Shown here: positions 17,557-28,611 of the stretch, one piece after another
Position numbering within the stretch: position 1 is the first letter of the stretch
How the letters are laid out: each line of letters opens with the position of its first letter
Assembly: GCA_026636295.1 (NCBI GenBank)
Contig: CP089456.1
Location: 558,001-622,000 of the forward strand
Direction of reading: 5' to 3'
Source of the DNA: Medakamo hakoo
Lineage: Eukaryota > Chlorophyta > Trebouxiophyceae > Coccomyxaceae
DNA: 64,000 nucleotides
The notes under the pieces: generated by a model
Told to the model about the DNA's origin: nothing
The model's database searches: none
The model's input: only the letters and a program-made list of their open reading frames with translations
Position numbers and translations under genes: made by a program

Positions 17557-19971
17557 ATGCCCTCGCCCGTCGCGGGCCGGGAGACGCTGGCAGGTGAGCC
17601 GCGACGGCCAAGAGAAAAACCGCCGCGGAAGAGTTTTTTTTTTTCCGAACGAGCGCGCGGGCAGCTGTTTCTTTCGCTCCCGTCCCCGCACACTCACCTG
17701 CGCACCTCCCACACCTTTCCCTCACCCACAGGCTTGCGCCCGCCGGACATCACTCCGGGCCGGCGGTGGGCGGCGTCCGAAAACGATCCCACGACTGCAG
17801 CACCACTCGGCGCGGGCGCGGCGGCGCATGGAGCTGCCGCCGCCACCAAAGCCCGTGCGCAGCCTTCGCCCGCCGCCGCCGTCAACGCGCGCGCCGAGCT
17901 GCGCACCCTGCTGGACCGCAGCCGGCCCGGGCGCGGGAGTGATGGCGGCGGCGGTGGTGGCGGTCGTGAAAACGCCGCGCACCAACCCGTCCGCCGGCGC
18001 GGGTCTGCCACGCCGACCCGCTTGCCCGGCGCGTCCGACACGTTCCTGTCGACATTTTCATCGGCGTCGCCCACGTCCTCGACTGGCGCCACACCGGCGC
18101 GGCGGCTGGGTGGCGAGGACGGCGTTGCAGGCCGGAGGGCAGGCTCGCCCCTGACCAGCCTGTCGCCCCTGGCGGCGGGCGCGCCTGTTGCCGCTGCGAC
18201 GCCCACTCCCGGCCGCCTCCAAGCCGCCATGGCGGCCATGCGCCTGGGCGGCGGGACGGGCGCGACGCCCGCGCGTGGGAGGCGGCGGCCGGACGACGTC
18301 GGCCGGAGCGGCGGCGCTGCCCGCCCCCACCACCACCACGCGCCCCCGCCCCCGCCGTCTGCCGCCACGCCCATGGCCCCGCCGCGCGACCTCATGGCCG
18401 ACGCCGCGTCCGACGATGACAGCGAGGCGTTCACGGCACTGACATCCCCTCCATCAGACTCGACTGCCGCCGCTGCTGCGGCGGACGCCCTGGCCGCCGC
18501 GGCGGCCGCCGACCTGGCGACCGAGCGCGGCCTGGCGCCCGCCGACGCGGACCGCCTGCGCCGGGACGTGCGGGCGGCGGCGCGGGCGGCCCTGGACGGC
18601 GGGCGCGCGCCCGTGGGCTCGACCGCCTTTGCCCTGGGGCTGCTCCGGGCCGTGGGCGGCGCTCACCTGGCTGCTGGCCGGGCGGCGGGCCGCGCCGCGC
18701 GCGCGGCCGCCCGCGCCGACGCGGCTGAGGCCGCCGCCGAAGCCAAGGCCGCCGAAGCCGCCGCGGCACGCGAGGCCGCGCGGGAAGCGGCCGCGTCCCG
18801 CCGCGGCGCGCGCGACGCCTTGGCCGACGTCTCCTCGCAAAACGCGCGCCTGGTGGCGGCGCTGGCGGCGGAGAGGGGCGCGGCCGCGCGCGCGGCGGCC
18901 GGGGCGGCGGCGACCGTCGCCGACCTGGAGGCGCGTCTGGCTGTGCTGGAAGCCCGGGCGGCGGCGTCGACGGCCGCCCGGTCCGCGCGCGCGGCGGCCG
19001 GCAGTTTCGCCACGGCGGCCGGGTCGCTGTCGTCGGGCGGGGCGTCGTCGTCGTCGGGCACGACGGTGGAGACCGCGCTGGGCGGCGGCGGTCGGCAGGA
19101 GCCGCGCCGGCCGGAGGCCGCCTCGCCGACCTGGCCGCCGGCGGGCCCGCCGCGCCGGCCCGCGTCTGCCCAGCGCAGCGGCGGCGGCGGTGGCGCCGCC
19201 GCCGCCGCCGCTACTCCGGCCGCGCCACCCCCACCCACCCACAAACCCCGCCCATCCACCTCCCCGCCCACCGGCCGGTCCGCCGACGGTTCCGCTGCCG
19301 CCGCCGAAGCGGCCAAACGGGCCGGCAACACCGCCTTTGCGGGCGGGCGGTACGACGACGCCGCGGCGCACTATTCCGCGGGCCTGGCGGCGGCGCCCGC
19401 GCCCCAGCTGGCCGCCGTCCTGCACTGCAACCGCGCGGCCGCCCACCACGCGGCGGGCCGGTTCGTGGACGCGATCGCCGACTGCTGCGCGGCCGAAGCC
19501 TTGGACCCAGGCTACGCCCGCCCGCGCCAGCGCCGGGCGGAGGCCTGGGCGGTGCTGGGCGACGGGAGCGCGGCGGCCGCCGACCTGGAGGCGCTCGTGC
19601 GGGCCGGCACGCCGGGCGCGGCGTCCCGCCTCGCCTCCATCAAAGCCGCCCGCCTGCCCGGCGCGTGCCCGTACGCCATCCTGGGCGTGCGCCCAGGCGC
19701 CACGCTCGCCTCCATCCGCGCCTCTTACCGCGGCCTCGCCCTGCGCTTCCACCCGGACAAAGCCGCGGCGGGCGGGCCGGGCGGGCCCGCGGCCGCCGCG
19801 GCCCTCTTCGGCCCCGTCGCCGCCGCGCACGCCCTGCTGACGGACCCGGTCCGCCGGGCGGCCCACGACGCGGACCGCGCCCGGCGGGAGCGGGACCGGG
19901 CCTTGGCCCGGGCGGCCGCGGACGTGCGGGCGCGGTGGGGTGGGGGCGGCGGCGGTGTGCGCAGGGGTTGA
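17557..19971 (+). CDS. TPR-containing DnaJ co-chaperone (DNAJC7/TPR2-like)
   Basis: Exon 1 17557-17593 (MPSPVAGRETLA) and exon 2 17732-19971 give 758 aa. Residues 1 to about 330 are disordered, Ala/Pro/Ser-rich. An Ala/Arg/Glu-rich coiled-coil-like region follows (about 340-450). TPR units start at AEAAKRAGNTAFAGGRYDDA and continue through HCNRAAAHHAAGRFVDAIAD and YARPRQRRAEAWAVLG. The J domain at the C-terminus has PYAILGVRPGATLASIRASY and RFHPDKAA with an intact HPD motif that stimulates Hsp70 ATPase. TPR-J proteins bind Hsp70/Hsp90 tails and pass clients between them. Here the J domain has a short spacing between HPD and the last helix and ends in a basic, Gly-rich tail. The 37-nt first exon is set by splice signals. 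Confidence 0.82.
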   Translation: MPSPVAGRETLAGEPRRPREKPPRKSFFFSERARGQLFLSLPSPHTHLRTSHTFPSPTGLRPPDITPGRRWAASENDPTTAAPLGAGAAAHGAAAATKARAQPSPAAAVNARAELRTLLDRSRPGRGSDGGGGGGGRENAAHQPVRRRGSATPTRLPGASDTFLSTFSSASPTSSTGATPARRLGGEDGVAGRRAGSPLTSLSPLAAGAPVAAATPTPGRLQAAMAAMRLGGGTGATPARGRRRPDDVGRSGGAARPHHHHAPPPPPSAATPMAPPRDLMADAASDDDSEAFTALTSPPSDSTAAAAAADALAAAAAADLATERGLAPADADRLRRDVRAAARAALDGGRAPVGSTAFALGLLRAVGGAHLAAGRAAGRAARAAARADAAEAAAEAKAAEAAAAREAAREAAASRRGARDALADVSSQNARLVAALAAERGAAARAAAGAAATVADLEARLAVLEARAAASTAARSARAAAGSFATAAGSLSSGGASSSSGTTVETALGGGGRQEPRRPEAASPTWPPAGPPRRPASAQRSGGGGGAAAAAATPAAPPPPTHKPRPSTSPPTGRSADGSAAAAEAAKRAGNTAFAGGRYDDAAAHYSAGLAAAPAPQLAAVLHCNRAAAHHAAGRFVDAIADCCAAEALDPGYARPRQRRAEAWAVLGDGSAAAADLEALVRAGTPGAASRLASIKAARLPGACPYAILGVRPGATLASIRASYRGLALRFHPDKAAAGGPGGPAAAAALFGPVAAAHALLTDPVRRAAHDADRARRERDRALARAAADVRARWGGGGGGVRRG

Positions 19972-20156
19972 GCCACGGCCCGGTCCGGCCCCCGGCCTTC
20001 CATGCTCAAATTATTTCTTTGCGTGCGTGTGTGCGTGCGTGTGTGTGGGCGTGGGCGTGTGTGCGTGTTAGATTGCTCTGGAGCACGGAAAAGCCCTTGT
20101 TTTTGTTTGCACGGTGGGTCGCGCACGCTCTCTCCCCCCCCCTCCACCCGCGCGCT

Positions 20157-21654
20157 TCACTCTTCAGCCGGGCCCGGCCCGCCGCCACGACCACGCCCGC
20201 CACCCCCGCCGCCGCCGCCCAGGCTCGCGATGGACGCCTCCGCCTCCGCCTGGGACACGCCCGCCCGCACCAGGGACGTGAACATGCGCAGGCAGGGCGC
20301 GGCGTGGGTGGGGTGGACGGGGCCCCCCGGGCCGGGCGGGGGCGCCGCCTCCTTCCCCAGGGCCGCCGCCGCCGCCGCGTCGGCCGCGCGCCCGGCCGCC
20401 GTCGCGTCGAACCAGGCCGTCAGGAACCAGGGGACTGCGCCGGCCGACGCCGCCGCCTCAAAGTCGGCTTCCTTGACGCAGGCCATGGCTTCCAGGTTGG
20501 AGATGGACCACTTGCCGCCCGGGGCTGTGTGTTTGTGTGGACAGGGGCGGGGTGGAGAGCGGTGGTGGGGATGGACCCCTGGAGACGACCGCCCCTCCCC
20601 CCCCCTTCCCCCTCCCCCTCCCTCCAACCACACGCACCGTTGTCCACCAGGGAGTGGAACTCGTCCGACCAGGGCAGGCAGCCCAGCCACATCTCCAGGT
20701 AGCTGTTGTGTGTGCGCGCGCGCGTGTGCGTGCAGACGAGGGAGTGAGGCGACGCGCTGGAAAAAGAAGCTCTCTCTCTCTCCGCCTCCATCCACCCCCC
20801 CCCCCTTTTCTTCTCGTCTCTCAACACACGACGCACCAGTACCCCAACGCTTCCAAATCATCCCACGGCGTCGGCGCCTCCCCACGCAGCGTCGCACACC
20901 CGGCATACATGGGCGTGCCGTAGAACAGCGTGTCCCGCTGGCGGACGGGGCGGCCGGGGACGCACGCGCCGCCGTAGTCCACCAACACCACCCGCGCCTT
21001 GCCGCCGCCGCCGCCGCCGCCGCCCAGGCACAGGTTTTCGGGTTTGACGTCGCGGTGGACCACGCCGGCGGCGTGCGGGACGGACACGGCGGCGAGCAAG
21101 GCTTCGGCCACGGCGGGGAAGGCGCGCGTGCGCCAGGCTTGGGGCGCGAAGCGGTTCAAGTGCTCCCACAGGTCTTCGCCCAGGAACTCCAGGGTCATGA
21201 AGGCGTGGCACCGCGGCAGGGGCGGCGCCGCCTGGGGCGGTGGCGCCGAGGCGGTGGAGAAGGGCGGCGGGTGCTGGGGCGGCAGGGACAGCACGCCCGC
21301 GGCGTACGCCTGTGGCGCGCCCGGCTGCGAGCGCACAGCTGCCAGCGCCGCCCACTCCGCCGAGTGCGCCGCCCACACCGCGTCCGCGCCGGGGCCCAGG
21401 GCCCGGCGAGCGACCTTGATGACGACGCGGCGGGTGGACGGGGGCGCCGAGGTGGCGGCTTTGGCGGTCGACCGCGTGCGGCGGCCGCCAGGGTTGGCGC
21501 CGCGGCCGTCGCCGCCGCCACCCTCGGCCGCCGTCGGCGCGTCCGCCAGGAGGACGACGCCGTACGACCCACTGCCTAGGACGCGGACGAGCTTGTGGTT
21601 GGCGATGGAGCCGAGGGCCATGAGTTCCTCGCCAAAGGGGCCGGGCTTGGGCAT
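20157..21654 (-). CDS. CK1-like protein kinase
   Basis: Three exons, 21654-20837, 20702-20638 and 20524-20157, consistent in phase, give 416 aa. Kinase landmarks: Gly-rich loop LVRVLGSGSYGVVLL, the ATP-Lys in RRVVIKVAR, EFLGEDLWEHL in the hinge region, catalytic loop VVHRDVKPENLCL, and a metal-binding DYG (VLVDYGGAC) in place of the usual DFG. Then GTPMYAG, and CK1-style WDDLEALGY followed after the splice by YLEMWLGCLPW (compare DDLES.GY...Y...G.LPW). The C-terminal extension (KWSISNLEAMACVKEADFEA and beyond) is Ala/Gly-rich with no known domain. The ATP-Lys, HRD Asp and DYG Asp are all present, so it looks active. Head-to-head with the coiled-coil gene at 21790. Confidence 0.82.
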
Positions 21655-21789
21655 GGCTGCCTGCGTGCGGAAAGTGTTTTTTCGGTGGGGCCAGGGGAGC
21701 AGGTCGAGAGAATGGATGGAGTGAGGGGCGCAGAGTTTTTTTTCTTTTCCGCCTCGTCACTCCATTCTCCCTCTCGCACCTCTCAAACC

Positions 21790-22447
21790 ATGTCCAAGTC
21801 ACCCACGCCCACGCCTGGCGGCACCGCCCCGGCCACCGTTGCCCTGGCTGCGCGCGCCTCGTCCGGCGCCGAGTTTGGTGAGAGAGAGAGAGGAGAGAGT
21901 GGGAGGAGGTGGGAGGGTGGGATGGATGGGATACGGTAAACAGACCCGGTTTCCCGTCGGGAGCCGCCCGCCGCGCCACCCCCACCTCGGCACGCCCGGG
22001 CACGCCTGGTCCAACTTGGTACCTCCTCACCCAACAGCCCGTCAACTCACCGCCCTGGAAGGGCGGGCGGCCGCGGCCGACCTGGCCGCCCAACTCGCGA
22101 CGGAGGCTTTGCGTCCCGACGCGGACCTCCCCACAGCCATCGCCCGCCTGCTGGCCGAGACGTGCGCGGCCTCGGCTTCCGTGGCGGAGCGGCAGGAAGC
22201 CCTGGACGCGGTCAAGCGCGTCGCGGCCGACGCGGCGGGCCGGCTGCGCGAGGCGGACGCGCGCGCGGCCGCGCTGCGGGCGGAGCTGCAACGCCTCGAC
22301 GTGGCGCTGACGGACGAGCTGAAAGCTAAGCGGGAGGAGCTGCGCGCGGCGGTCAAGGCGGCGGGCGGCGGGTGGCTGGGCGGTGGCGGCGGCGGCGGTG
22401 GCGGGGAGGAGGGGGAAGGGGAGGAGCGGGCGGCGGACGGGGCGTGA
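21790..22447 (+). CDS. Small coiled-coil protein of unknown function
   Basis: Exon 1 21790-21877 and exon 2 22038-22447 (GT-AG, phase 1) give 165 aa. The N-terminus is Thr/Pro/Ala-rich. From residue 29 a helical stretch (EFARQLTALEGRAAAADLAA, then ADLPTAIARLLAETCAASAS) leads to a coiled coil (RQEALDAVKRVAADAAGRLR, then ELQRLDVALTDELKAKREEL). The C-terminus is a Gly/Glu-rich tail. Size and layout resemble small subunits of coiled-coil assemblies, but no family can be named. Head-to-head with the kinase (135 bp) and tail-to-tail with VPS39 (27 bp between stop codons). Confidence 0.6.
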
Positions 22448-22474
22448 AAAAACAGGTGGAAAGACGGCCTGCAA

Positions 22475-25400
22475 CTAGCCTCCCCCTTCCCGCCCTCCCA
22501 CCCCCTCCGCCGCCCGCAAGTGACATGACAGGTGGGCCAGGCGGTCGCCACCGCCTAGGGCGGCAAACGCAGCAGCACCCAACCGTCGAGTGCACAGGCA
22601 GCAGGCGCGGTCGGCCGTGACGACCAGCGCGCCGGCGCGGGCCTTGGCCGCGGCCGCGCGCGCGGCGAGGCCGTCCGCCTTCCTCAGCGCCCGCTCCAGG
22701 GCGGCCGCCCGGGCAGCGCCCGCGCCGGACGCCAGGGCGGCTTCTACCGCCGGCAGAGCCGTGGCCAGGGGCACGCCATCCGGCAGGGCCGCGAGCGCCG
22801 CGGGCGCGCCGCCGCCACCGGCCCGCGGCACTGCGCGCGCGAGCGCGCGCGCCGCGGCGCGCCACCCTGGCCCGCCGTCTCCCACTGCGCTCCCGCCCTC
22901 CCGCTCCACCAGCAGGCCCGCCAGCTCTAAGAACGGACGCATGGGGTCGTCCGCCTTTTCGGCGGCTCTGGCGGCGAGCGCTTCGGCTGCGGCGTCGTCG
23001 CTCGCCTCAAAAACACACAGGCGGAGGGCACCGCTCGCGTCGCCCGCCCGCTCCAACAGGGCGGCCCTCAGCGCCAGCAACGCGCCCGGCGGCAAGCCGG
23101 CCAGCAGGCGGGCCGGGTCCACGTGCGGAGACGTGGACGCAAGCGTGAGCAGGCGAGCAAACTCGGCTTCCGTGCCGGGCGCCGGGCGGGCGGCGGTGGG
23201 TGACGGCGCACCGCCCGCGCCTCCACCACCACCGTCTCCGCCTCCGCCGCTCCCACCGCCCAAGCAGTGCCGGACCAGCATGCCCGCCAGCTCGCCGTCC
23301 CAGTCGGCGTGCTGGACAATGCCCCGGTCCAAGGCGGACTCCAGGTAAGGGAGGGCGAGGGAAGGGGCGCCGGCGCGGATGGCGGCGAGGGCGACGGCCG
23401 GCGGCGGCGGCGGGTCGAGCTCCAACAGCGCGCCCAGCCCCGCGTCCGGGTCGCTGGCCAGCACCCAGCGCGCGTGCGCGTGGATCAGGTCCGGCCGCGA
23501 CCCGGCTTTGGCCGCGTGCAAGGCGCGCACGGCCGCCCAGGCCGCCGTGACGCCGGCCAGGTCGGCGGCCGCGCCCGCGGGCGGGACGGGCAGCGACGCC
23601 CGGTCGGTCGCCAAGGCTTTCAGCACGTCCAGGGCGGCTTCGTGCCGCCCTGCGGCCTGGAGGAGGGCGACCAGCTCGGCGTACCGGCCCGCGTCTCTGA
23701 GGGCCTGTTCGGCGGGCCCGCCCGACAACAGGCGCGGGGCGTCGTGCGCGCACGCCGAGCCGGCGCCGCCGCCGCCGCCGCCCCGCGCGAGGAAGCGAAG
23801 CAGGGAGCCGTCGTCGCCGGCTGGGCCGCACGCCAGGTGGGCGCGGACGATGGCGGTGTCGACCATGGACGCCAGGCAGGCGGCGGGCGGGAGGGAGGGG
23901 GGCGGCGCGGCACCGGACGACGCGGGCGGCGCGGACGCCGAGGCAGCGCCGCCCTCCCCCAGGCGCCCGCGCAGCGACACCAGGTAAGGCAGGACGGCGG
24001 CCGCGGCTTTGGCGCCGCCGTCGCCGGGCGGGGCGGCGGCGCCGCACGCGGCCGGTGACGGCGGGCGCGGCGGCAGCCCAAGCCCCGCCGCGACGGCCTC
24101 CAGCTCGTCGGCCGGCGCCAGGGCCGGGAAGAGGCGGAGCAGCGCGACGGCCGCGGCGCGCCCGCCGCCGCCCTCTCCGTCGCCGCCGGCGTCCCTCCCC
24201 ACCATGGCCAGCGTGGCCAGGGCTTCCTCCACCGCGCCCTCTGCAAACAGGCACGACGCCAGGCCGGACCGCAGCCGGTCCAGGCGGGCGGCCCGGCCGG
24301 GCGAGGCGGGCGGGGCGAGGGCCGCGAGCGCGAGCGCGGCGGCCGGGCGGCCCGCGGCCGCCGCCGCGTCGGCCTGCTCCCCAAAGGGGCGGGGGACGAG
24401 GCGGGCGACGCGGCCGCCGCCCGCCACCAGGATGGCAGCGCCCGGGCGTGGGGCGGCGGCTCCCACGGCGCAGCCGGGCCCGGACGGCGTGGCGCCCGCC
24501 GCGACGGCCATGCAGGCGAGGCCGGGGATGAGGGTGGCCGCGCCCGTCGCGCCGCCGCCCCCACTCCCGCCACCGCCGCCGCTCCTGCCGTCCCCGCCGC
24601 CGCCGTGGAACCCCGGCGCCAGGTCCGCCCGGACTTCGACGCCACCGGGCAGCAGCGCCGCGACGTACGGCGGGGAAGCCGCCAGGGCCGCGGGCGCGCC
24701 GACGCCCTTCCAGTCCAGGCGCCGGCCCGCGCGCCCGGCCCGCCCGCCGTCGGCCCCGGCCAGCGCGGCCCCGCGCTCCGTCGTCAGGGCCACGCCCTCC
24801 GGCGGCGGGCCGGTGGTGAGGCTGCGCTCGCCGTCCTCCACTCCCCCCTCCCATAGAGTGACGGCCAAGGCGGGGGCGGGCGGCGGCGGGCCGGGCGCTA
24901 GGTCGGTGGGCGTGAGGGCGTCGCCCCCGCCCGCCCCGGCCGCCGCGCCGGCGACCGCCCACCACCCTTTCTTGCCGCCGGCGACCAGGCGGCCGCCCGC
25001 CCAGGCCAGGGCCGTCGGCGAGCCTGGCAACGCGACTTCACGCCCGGCCACGAATTCGGAGCCGTCGTAGGTGAACAGGGCGACGCGGCGTTTCAGGGCG
25101 ACGGCGAGCGTGCCGCCGCCAGCCCCGTTCCCGGGCGCGCCCGTCCACGCAAACGCCGCCGCGCCACGGGTGCGCGGGGCTTGGCAGGCCGTCGTGCAGG
25201 CGGGCAGCCGGAACGCGGTCACGCCTTCCTCGTTCAGGACGAGGAGGAGGGCGGGGCCGGGCGCGATCTGCATGGTGGGAGCGAGGGAGGGGGGGGATGG
25301 GATGGAGGCGGGGTGTGAGGGGGCGGGGGGGGGGGGGCGGTCGGAAGAGAGAGAGGGGTCCACGCTCCGCCTCCCTCCCTCCCTGCTGTCCACTCACCTG

Positions 25401-25787
25401 CATCTGTCGCACGGCCTTTTGCGCAACATGGGCGTGCGCGGCCACCACCCGCCACGGCGGCGCCGCGTCGATGAGGAGGGACGCCGCGGCCTGGGGGGGT
25501 TGGGGGGCTGCGCCGCCAGCGTCAGCCTCCCGCTCCCCGCCTCCGCCTCCTTCCCGCCTCAACACCAGGAGCGTCCCATCATCCAGGCCGATGTACGCGC
25601 GTGGTGCGTGCGTGGCGCGGGAGGTGGAGGGCGTGCCGGCCGCGTCGTCTGTGTCCAGTGCGCCGGCGGGCATTGGCCCGCCCGCCCACTCTGCGAGGGC
25701 CACCACATCCCGCCGGCACTCGGACAGGATGGTCTCCACCGTGAAGGGTGGCGGCGTCGGGTCGGCGACGGCGTCGGTCGACGCCAT
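22475..25787 (-). CDS. VPS39: Vacuolar protein sorting protein VPS39 (VAM6) of the HOPS complex
   Basis: Exon 1 25787-25398 (130 codons) and exon 2 25267-22475 give 1060 aa. VPS39 is the HOPS subunit that binds Rab7 and tethers late endosomes and vacuoles; in other organisms it also serves vacuole-mitochondrion contacts. The N-terminal half is a CNH/beta-propeller-like domain (AYIGLDDGTLLVLR in exon 1; LLLVLNEEGVTAFRLPACTT, FTYDGSEFV and RRLDWKGVGAPAALA in exon 2). A helical clathrin-repeat region follows (SGLASCLFAEGAVEEALATL, RDAGRYAELVALLQAAGRHE, ALPYLESAL). The C-terminal Vps39 zinc-finger-like module reads DRACCLCTRRLGAAAFA then LAHLSCHL. Both halves carry Ala/Gly-rich insertions. Head-to-head with the phytyltransferase gene (205 bp). 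Confidence 0.85.
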
Positions 25788-25992
25788 GGCGTTGTTTTTA
25801 TGGCTTCGTCGCCGCAGGGCGCCCTCGCGCAAGACATAGACCTCCACCCTTTCTCGCGCCGCGCGCACGCAGGAGAGAGAGCACCGTCTGAGGAACCGAT
25901 GCCTTGACGCACACGCGTACTGTTTTCTCCCAGCGTGGGGGAGATTCCAAGCACTCAACCCCGGATCGCCCCACGGCGGGCAAGGCACACGG

Positions 25993-27261
25993 ATGTCTCT
26001 CTCCACGCGACTCCACGCGCGGCTCGCCCGCGGTGGGTGCGTGCACGTCACGGCAAAAACCGCACGCTCCTCACCGCTGCTGCAGCCTCGCACCACACGC
26101 GCCGCTCGCACTCGCCTCCCGCACCCGCCGCGCACGGCCGCCTCCCTGGCCGCCTGGACCAACGAGGACAGTGAGGACAAGGCGCGCGGCCGGCCTCTGG
26201 GTGGAGAGGCAGCGGGCCCGGCCGACGGGGCGGCGGACGGGTCCGCGGACGGTTGTTGCCTGCCCCCCGCGGCGCCATCAACCTCCTCCGCCCCGTCCGC
26301 GGCCGCGGCACCACCCTCCCCGCTGGCCGTCCTCTACCGCTTCTCCCGCCCGCACACCATGCTCGGCACGGCGGTCTCGGTCGCCTCCGTCTCCGCGCTC
26401 GCCCTCACACCGGGCGCAGTCGCCGCAGCGCCGCACGCCGTGTCCGCGGCCTTTGGCGTGGCGCTGGGCGCCGCCCTCCTGATGAATGTGGCCATCGTCG
26501 GCGTCAACCAGCTGTCCGACGTGGCCATCGACGCCGTGAACAAGCCGCACCTGCCCCTGCCGGCCGGCGACTTGAGCGCGGGGCAGGCCGTCGCCATTTG
26601 CGCGGGCTGCGCGGGCGCGTCCCTCCTGCTGGGCGCGGCGGCGGGCACGCCCGCCCTGGTCGCCACGCTCGCCACCTCGCTCGCCCTGGGCCTGGCCTAT
26701 TCCCTCGACGCGCCCGGCCTGCGCTGGAAGCGGCACCCGGCCGCGGCGGCCGCCTGCATCCTGGCCGTGCGCGCCGTCGCGGTGCAAGCCGGGTTTTTCA
26801 CGCACATGCGCAGCGCGGTGGCGGCCGCGGGCGCGGCCGTGGGCGGGGCGGCGCACGCGGCGGGTGGCCCGCCCCCCCCGCCCGCGCTCGGCTTTGCGGT
26901 CGTCGCCATGCTCGCCTTTTCCCTGGCCATCGCCTTCCTGAAAGACACGCCGGACGTGGACGGCGACGCCCGGGCCGGCGTGCGGACGCTGCCCGTGCGT
27001 GCCGGCGCGCCCGCAGTGTTTTCCGCGGTCGTGGGCGGGTTGGTCGCCTGCTACGCCGCGGCGGCGGGGTGGACGGCCGCGGCGTGCACGACCCCGCTGA
27101 CGCGCGCGGTCGCGGCGGGCGGCCACGCCGCCGCCGGCTTCGCCCTCACCCGCATCGTCAGCGACACTGACGCGTCGGACAAACGCTCGCTCACCAAGGC
27201 GTACATGCGGCTGTGGGGCCTGTTCTACGCCGAGTACCTGCTGATTCCGTTTGTGCGCTGA
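25993..27261 (+). CDS. Homogentisate phytyltransferase (VTE2-type), plastid
   Basis: A UbiA-family integral membrane prenyltransferase joining homogentisate to phytyl-PP, the committed step of tocopherol synthesis at the plastid envelope. Single exon, 422 aa. A basic, Ser/Ala-rich transit-like N-terminus (MSLSTRLHARLARGG) of about 105 residues precedes RFSRPHTMLGTAVSVAS. First Asp-rich motif VNQLSDVAIDAVNKPHLPL (NQxxDxxxD) and second FLKDTPDVDGDARAGVRT (KDxxDxxGD) are both intact. AYSLDAPGLRWKRHPAAAAA, CILAVRAVAVQAGFF and the C-terminal LWGLFYAEYLLIPF match phytyl- rather than solanesyl-transferases. About nine hydrophobic helices. HDR in this window supplies the same isoprenoid pathway, but the two are 30 kb apart. 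Confidence 0.85.
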   Translation: MSLSTRLHARLARGGCVHVTAKTARSSPLLQPRTTRAARTRLPHPPRTAASLAAWTNEDSEDKARGRPLGGEAAGPADGAADGSADGCCLPPAAPSTSSAPSAAAAPPSPLAVLYRFSRPHTMLGTAVSVASVSALALTPGAVAAAPHAVSAAFGVALGAALLMNVAIVGVNQLSDVAIDAVNKPHLPLPAGDLSAGQAVAICAGCAGASLLLGAAAGTPALVATLATSLALGLAYSLDAPGLRWKRHPAAAAACILAVRAVAVQAGFFTHMRSAVAAAGAAVGGAAHAAGGPPPPPALGFAVVAMLAFSLAIAFLKDTPDVDGDARAGVRTLPVRAGAPAVFSAVVGGLVACYAAAAGWTAAACTTPLTRAVAAGGHAAAGFALTRIVSDTDASDKRSLTKAYMRLWGLFYAEYLLIPFVR

Positions 27262-27483
27262 GTGCATGAGTGGGGATGGAGAGCATGGGGGGGAGGGAGA
27301 GAGAGGAAAAAACGCAGGAGCACAGTTGAGAGGGTTGGAGCTTCATAGAGAAGTTGCGGCGGGAGGGGCCTTCCGCGGGGTGTGTGTGTGGCCAGAGAGA
27401 GAGAGCGGGCGGGCGGGTGCGCTATCGTGCTTGTCGGTCAGACGGAAGTGGGAAAAAAAAAACACCAACTCGACACGACCTCG

Positions 27484-27508
27484 CCCCCCCCCCCCCCCCC
27501 CTTTTTTT
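27484..27508. repeat. C18-T7 homopolymer tract
   Basis: Eighteen C then seven T in the short gap between convergent HPT and PAM71 genes. On the PAM71 transcript this reads A7-G18 just past the stop codon. Confidence 0.85.
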
Positions 27509-27526
27509 CGTCTCCCCCTCACATGC

Positions 27527-28611
27527 TCACACCCCACGCACAATGTCCACGACCGTCGACGCCGCAAACACCAGGAACAGCGACCCGCCCACATAACTGA
27601 CCGTCTTTTCAGACAGCCGGCCCTTCAGCAGGGAGCCGCCCGTCACGGCGAGCGCGGTCGCCGCGCCGTGCCCGCCGATCGCGCCGAGCACGACGCCCGC
27701 CGGCGACGACGCGGCGGCCAGGGCGATCGTCGCCAGGAACGACTTGTCCCCCCACTCAGCCGCAAAGACGAGCGCAAACGTGGACGCGAGCAGGGCGGCG
27801 GCGGCCGGGTTGATGGACCCCGACGACAGCTCGTCCACCGCTTCCGCCGCTTCTTCCTCCTCCTCCGCGGCCGCCTCCTCCGCGCCGGCCGCGCCGGCCA
27901 GCGTTTTGACGCCGAACGCGACGAGCAGGGCGACGGCGAGCAGGTCGTCCAGGGGGAGGGGGCGCCCCCCCGGGCCTGGGATGGCCGGGACCAGGCCGTC
28001 GAGCGCGTGGAGCGTGCGGCCCAGGCCGACGGAAATCAGTGTCATGGCTGCGAGCGCGCCAAACGTGCCGGCAAAGACGAGGGCCCTGGACCGGCGGGTG
28101 GCCAGCAGCAGGGCGATGAAAAAGGTTTTGTCGCCCAGCTCGGAGAAAAAAATGAGGAGGAAGCCGGAGACGACGCCCTCCGTGAAGGGCGAGTCGCCCA
28201 GGATGCCTGTGGCATGGGGCGAGGGGTGGTGGGGGGTGAGGCAGTGAGGGGGGAGAGTGAGAGGAGGGAGAGAGGGAGAGAAAAGCTAGCCGTCGGCGCC
28301 CCGCATGCGGGCCCCCCGCCCACTGGGCGCAGCAACGGCGCCTTTGACCCGCTCCTTCCCACCCCACTCTGCGGGCGACGCCCCACGCGCCACGCACCGG
28401 GAATCTTGACCATGCCGGCCGCCAGGTCGGCCAGGGCGGGCGCGGACTCGGGCGCAAGGGCGGACGGGCGGGCGAGCGAGCGCCGGCGCGGCTGCTGCGC
28501 CGCCGGGCGTGGGAGCAGGCCGCGGCCCAGACAGCAGGGGGCTGGCCGGCGGGCGGACGCCGGCCCGCCGCCCCGGGCGGCGACGGGCAGGTGGATGGAC
28601 GGGGCGGCCAT
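27527..28611 (-). CDS. GDT1/PAM71-family Mn2+/Ca2+ transporter (UPF0016), probably thylakoid or envelope
   Basis: Exon 1 28611-28398 encodes a transit-like N-terminus (MAAPSIHLPVAARG, Arg/Pro/Ala-rich). Exon 2 28206-27527 completes 297 aa. The family is two inverted three-helix repeats, each with an E-x-G-D-[KR]-[TS] signature: FFSELGDKTFFIALLLATRR and FAAEWGDKSFLATIALA, both intact. An acidic Glu/Ala loop joins the repeats, as in PAM71. In plants PAM71 delivers Mn2+ to the lumen for photosystem II, and its paralogue CMT1 works at the envelope; the transit peptide supports a plastid location, but the two cannot be told apart here. Head-to-head with PSRP-3 (377 bp). Confidence 0.87.
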
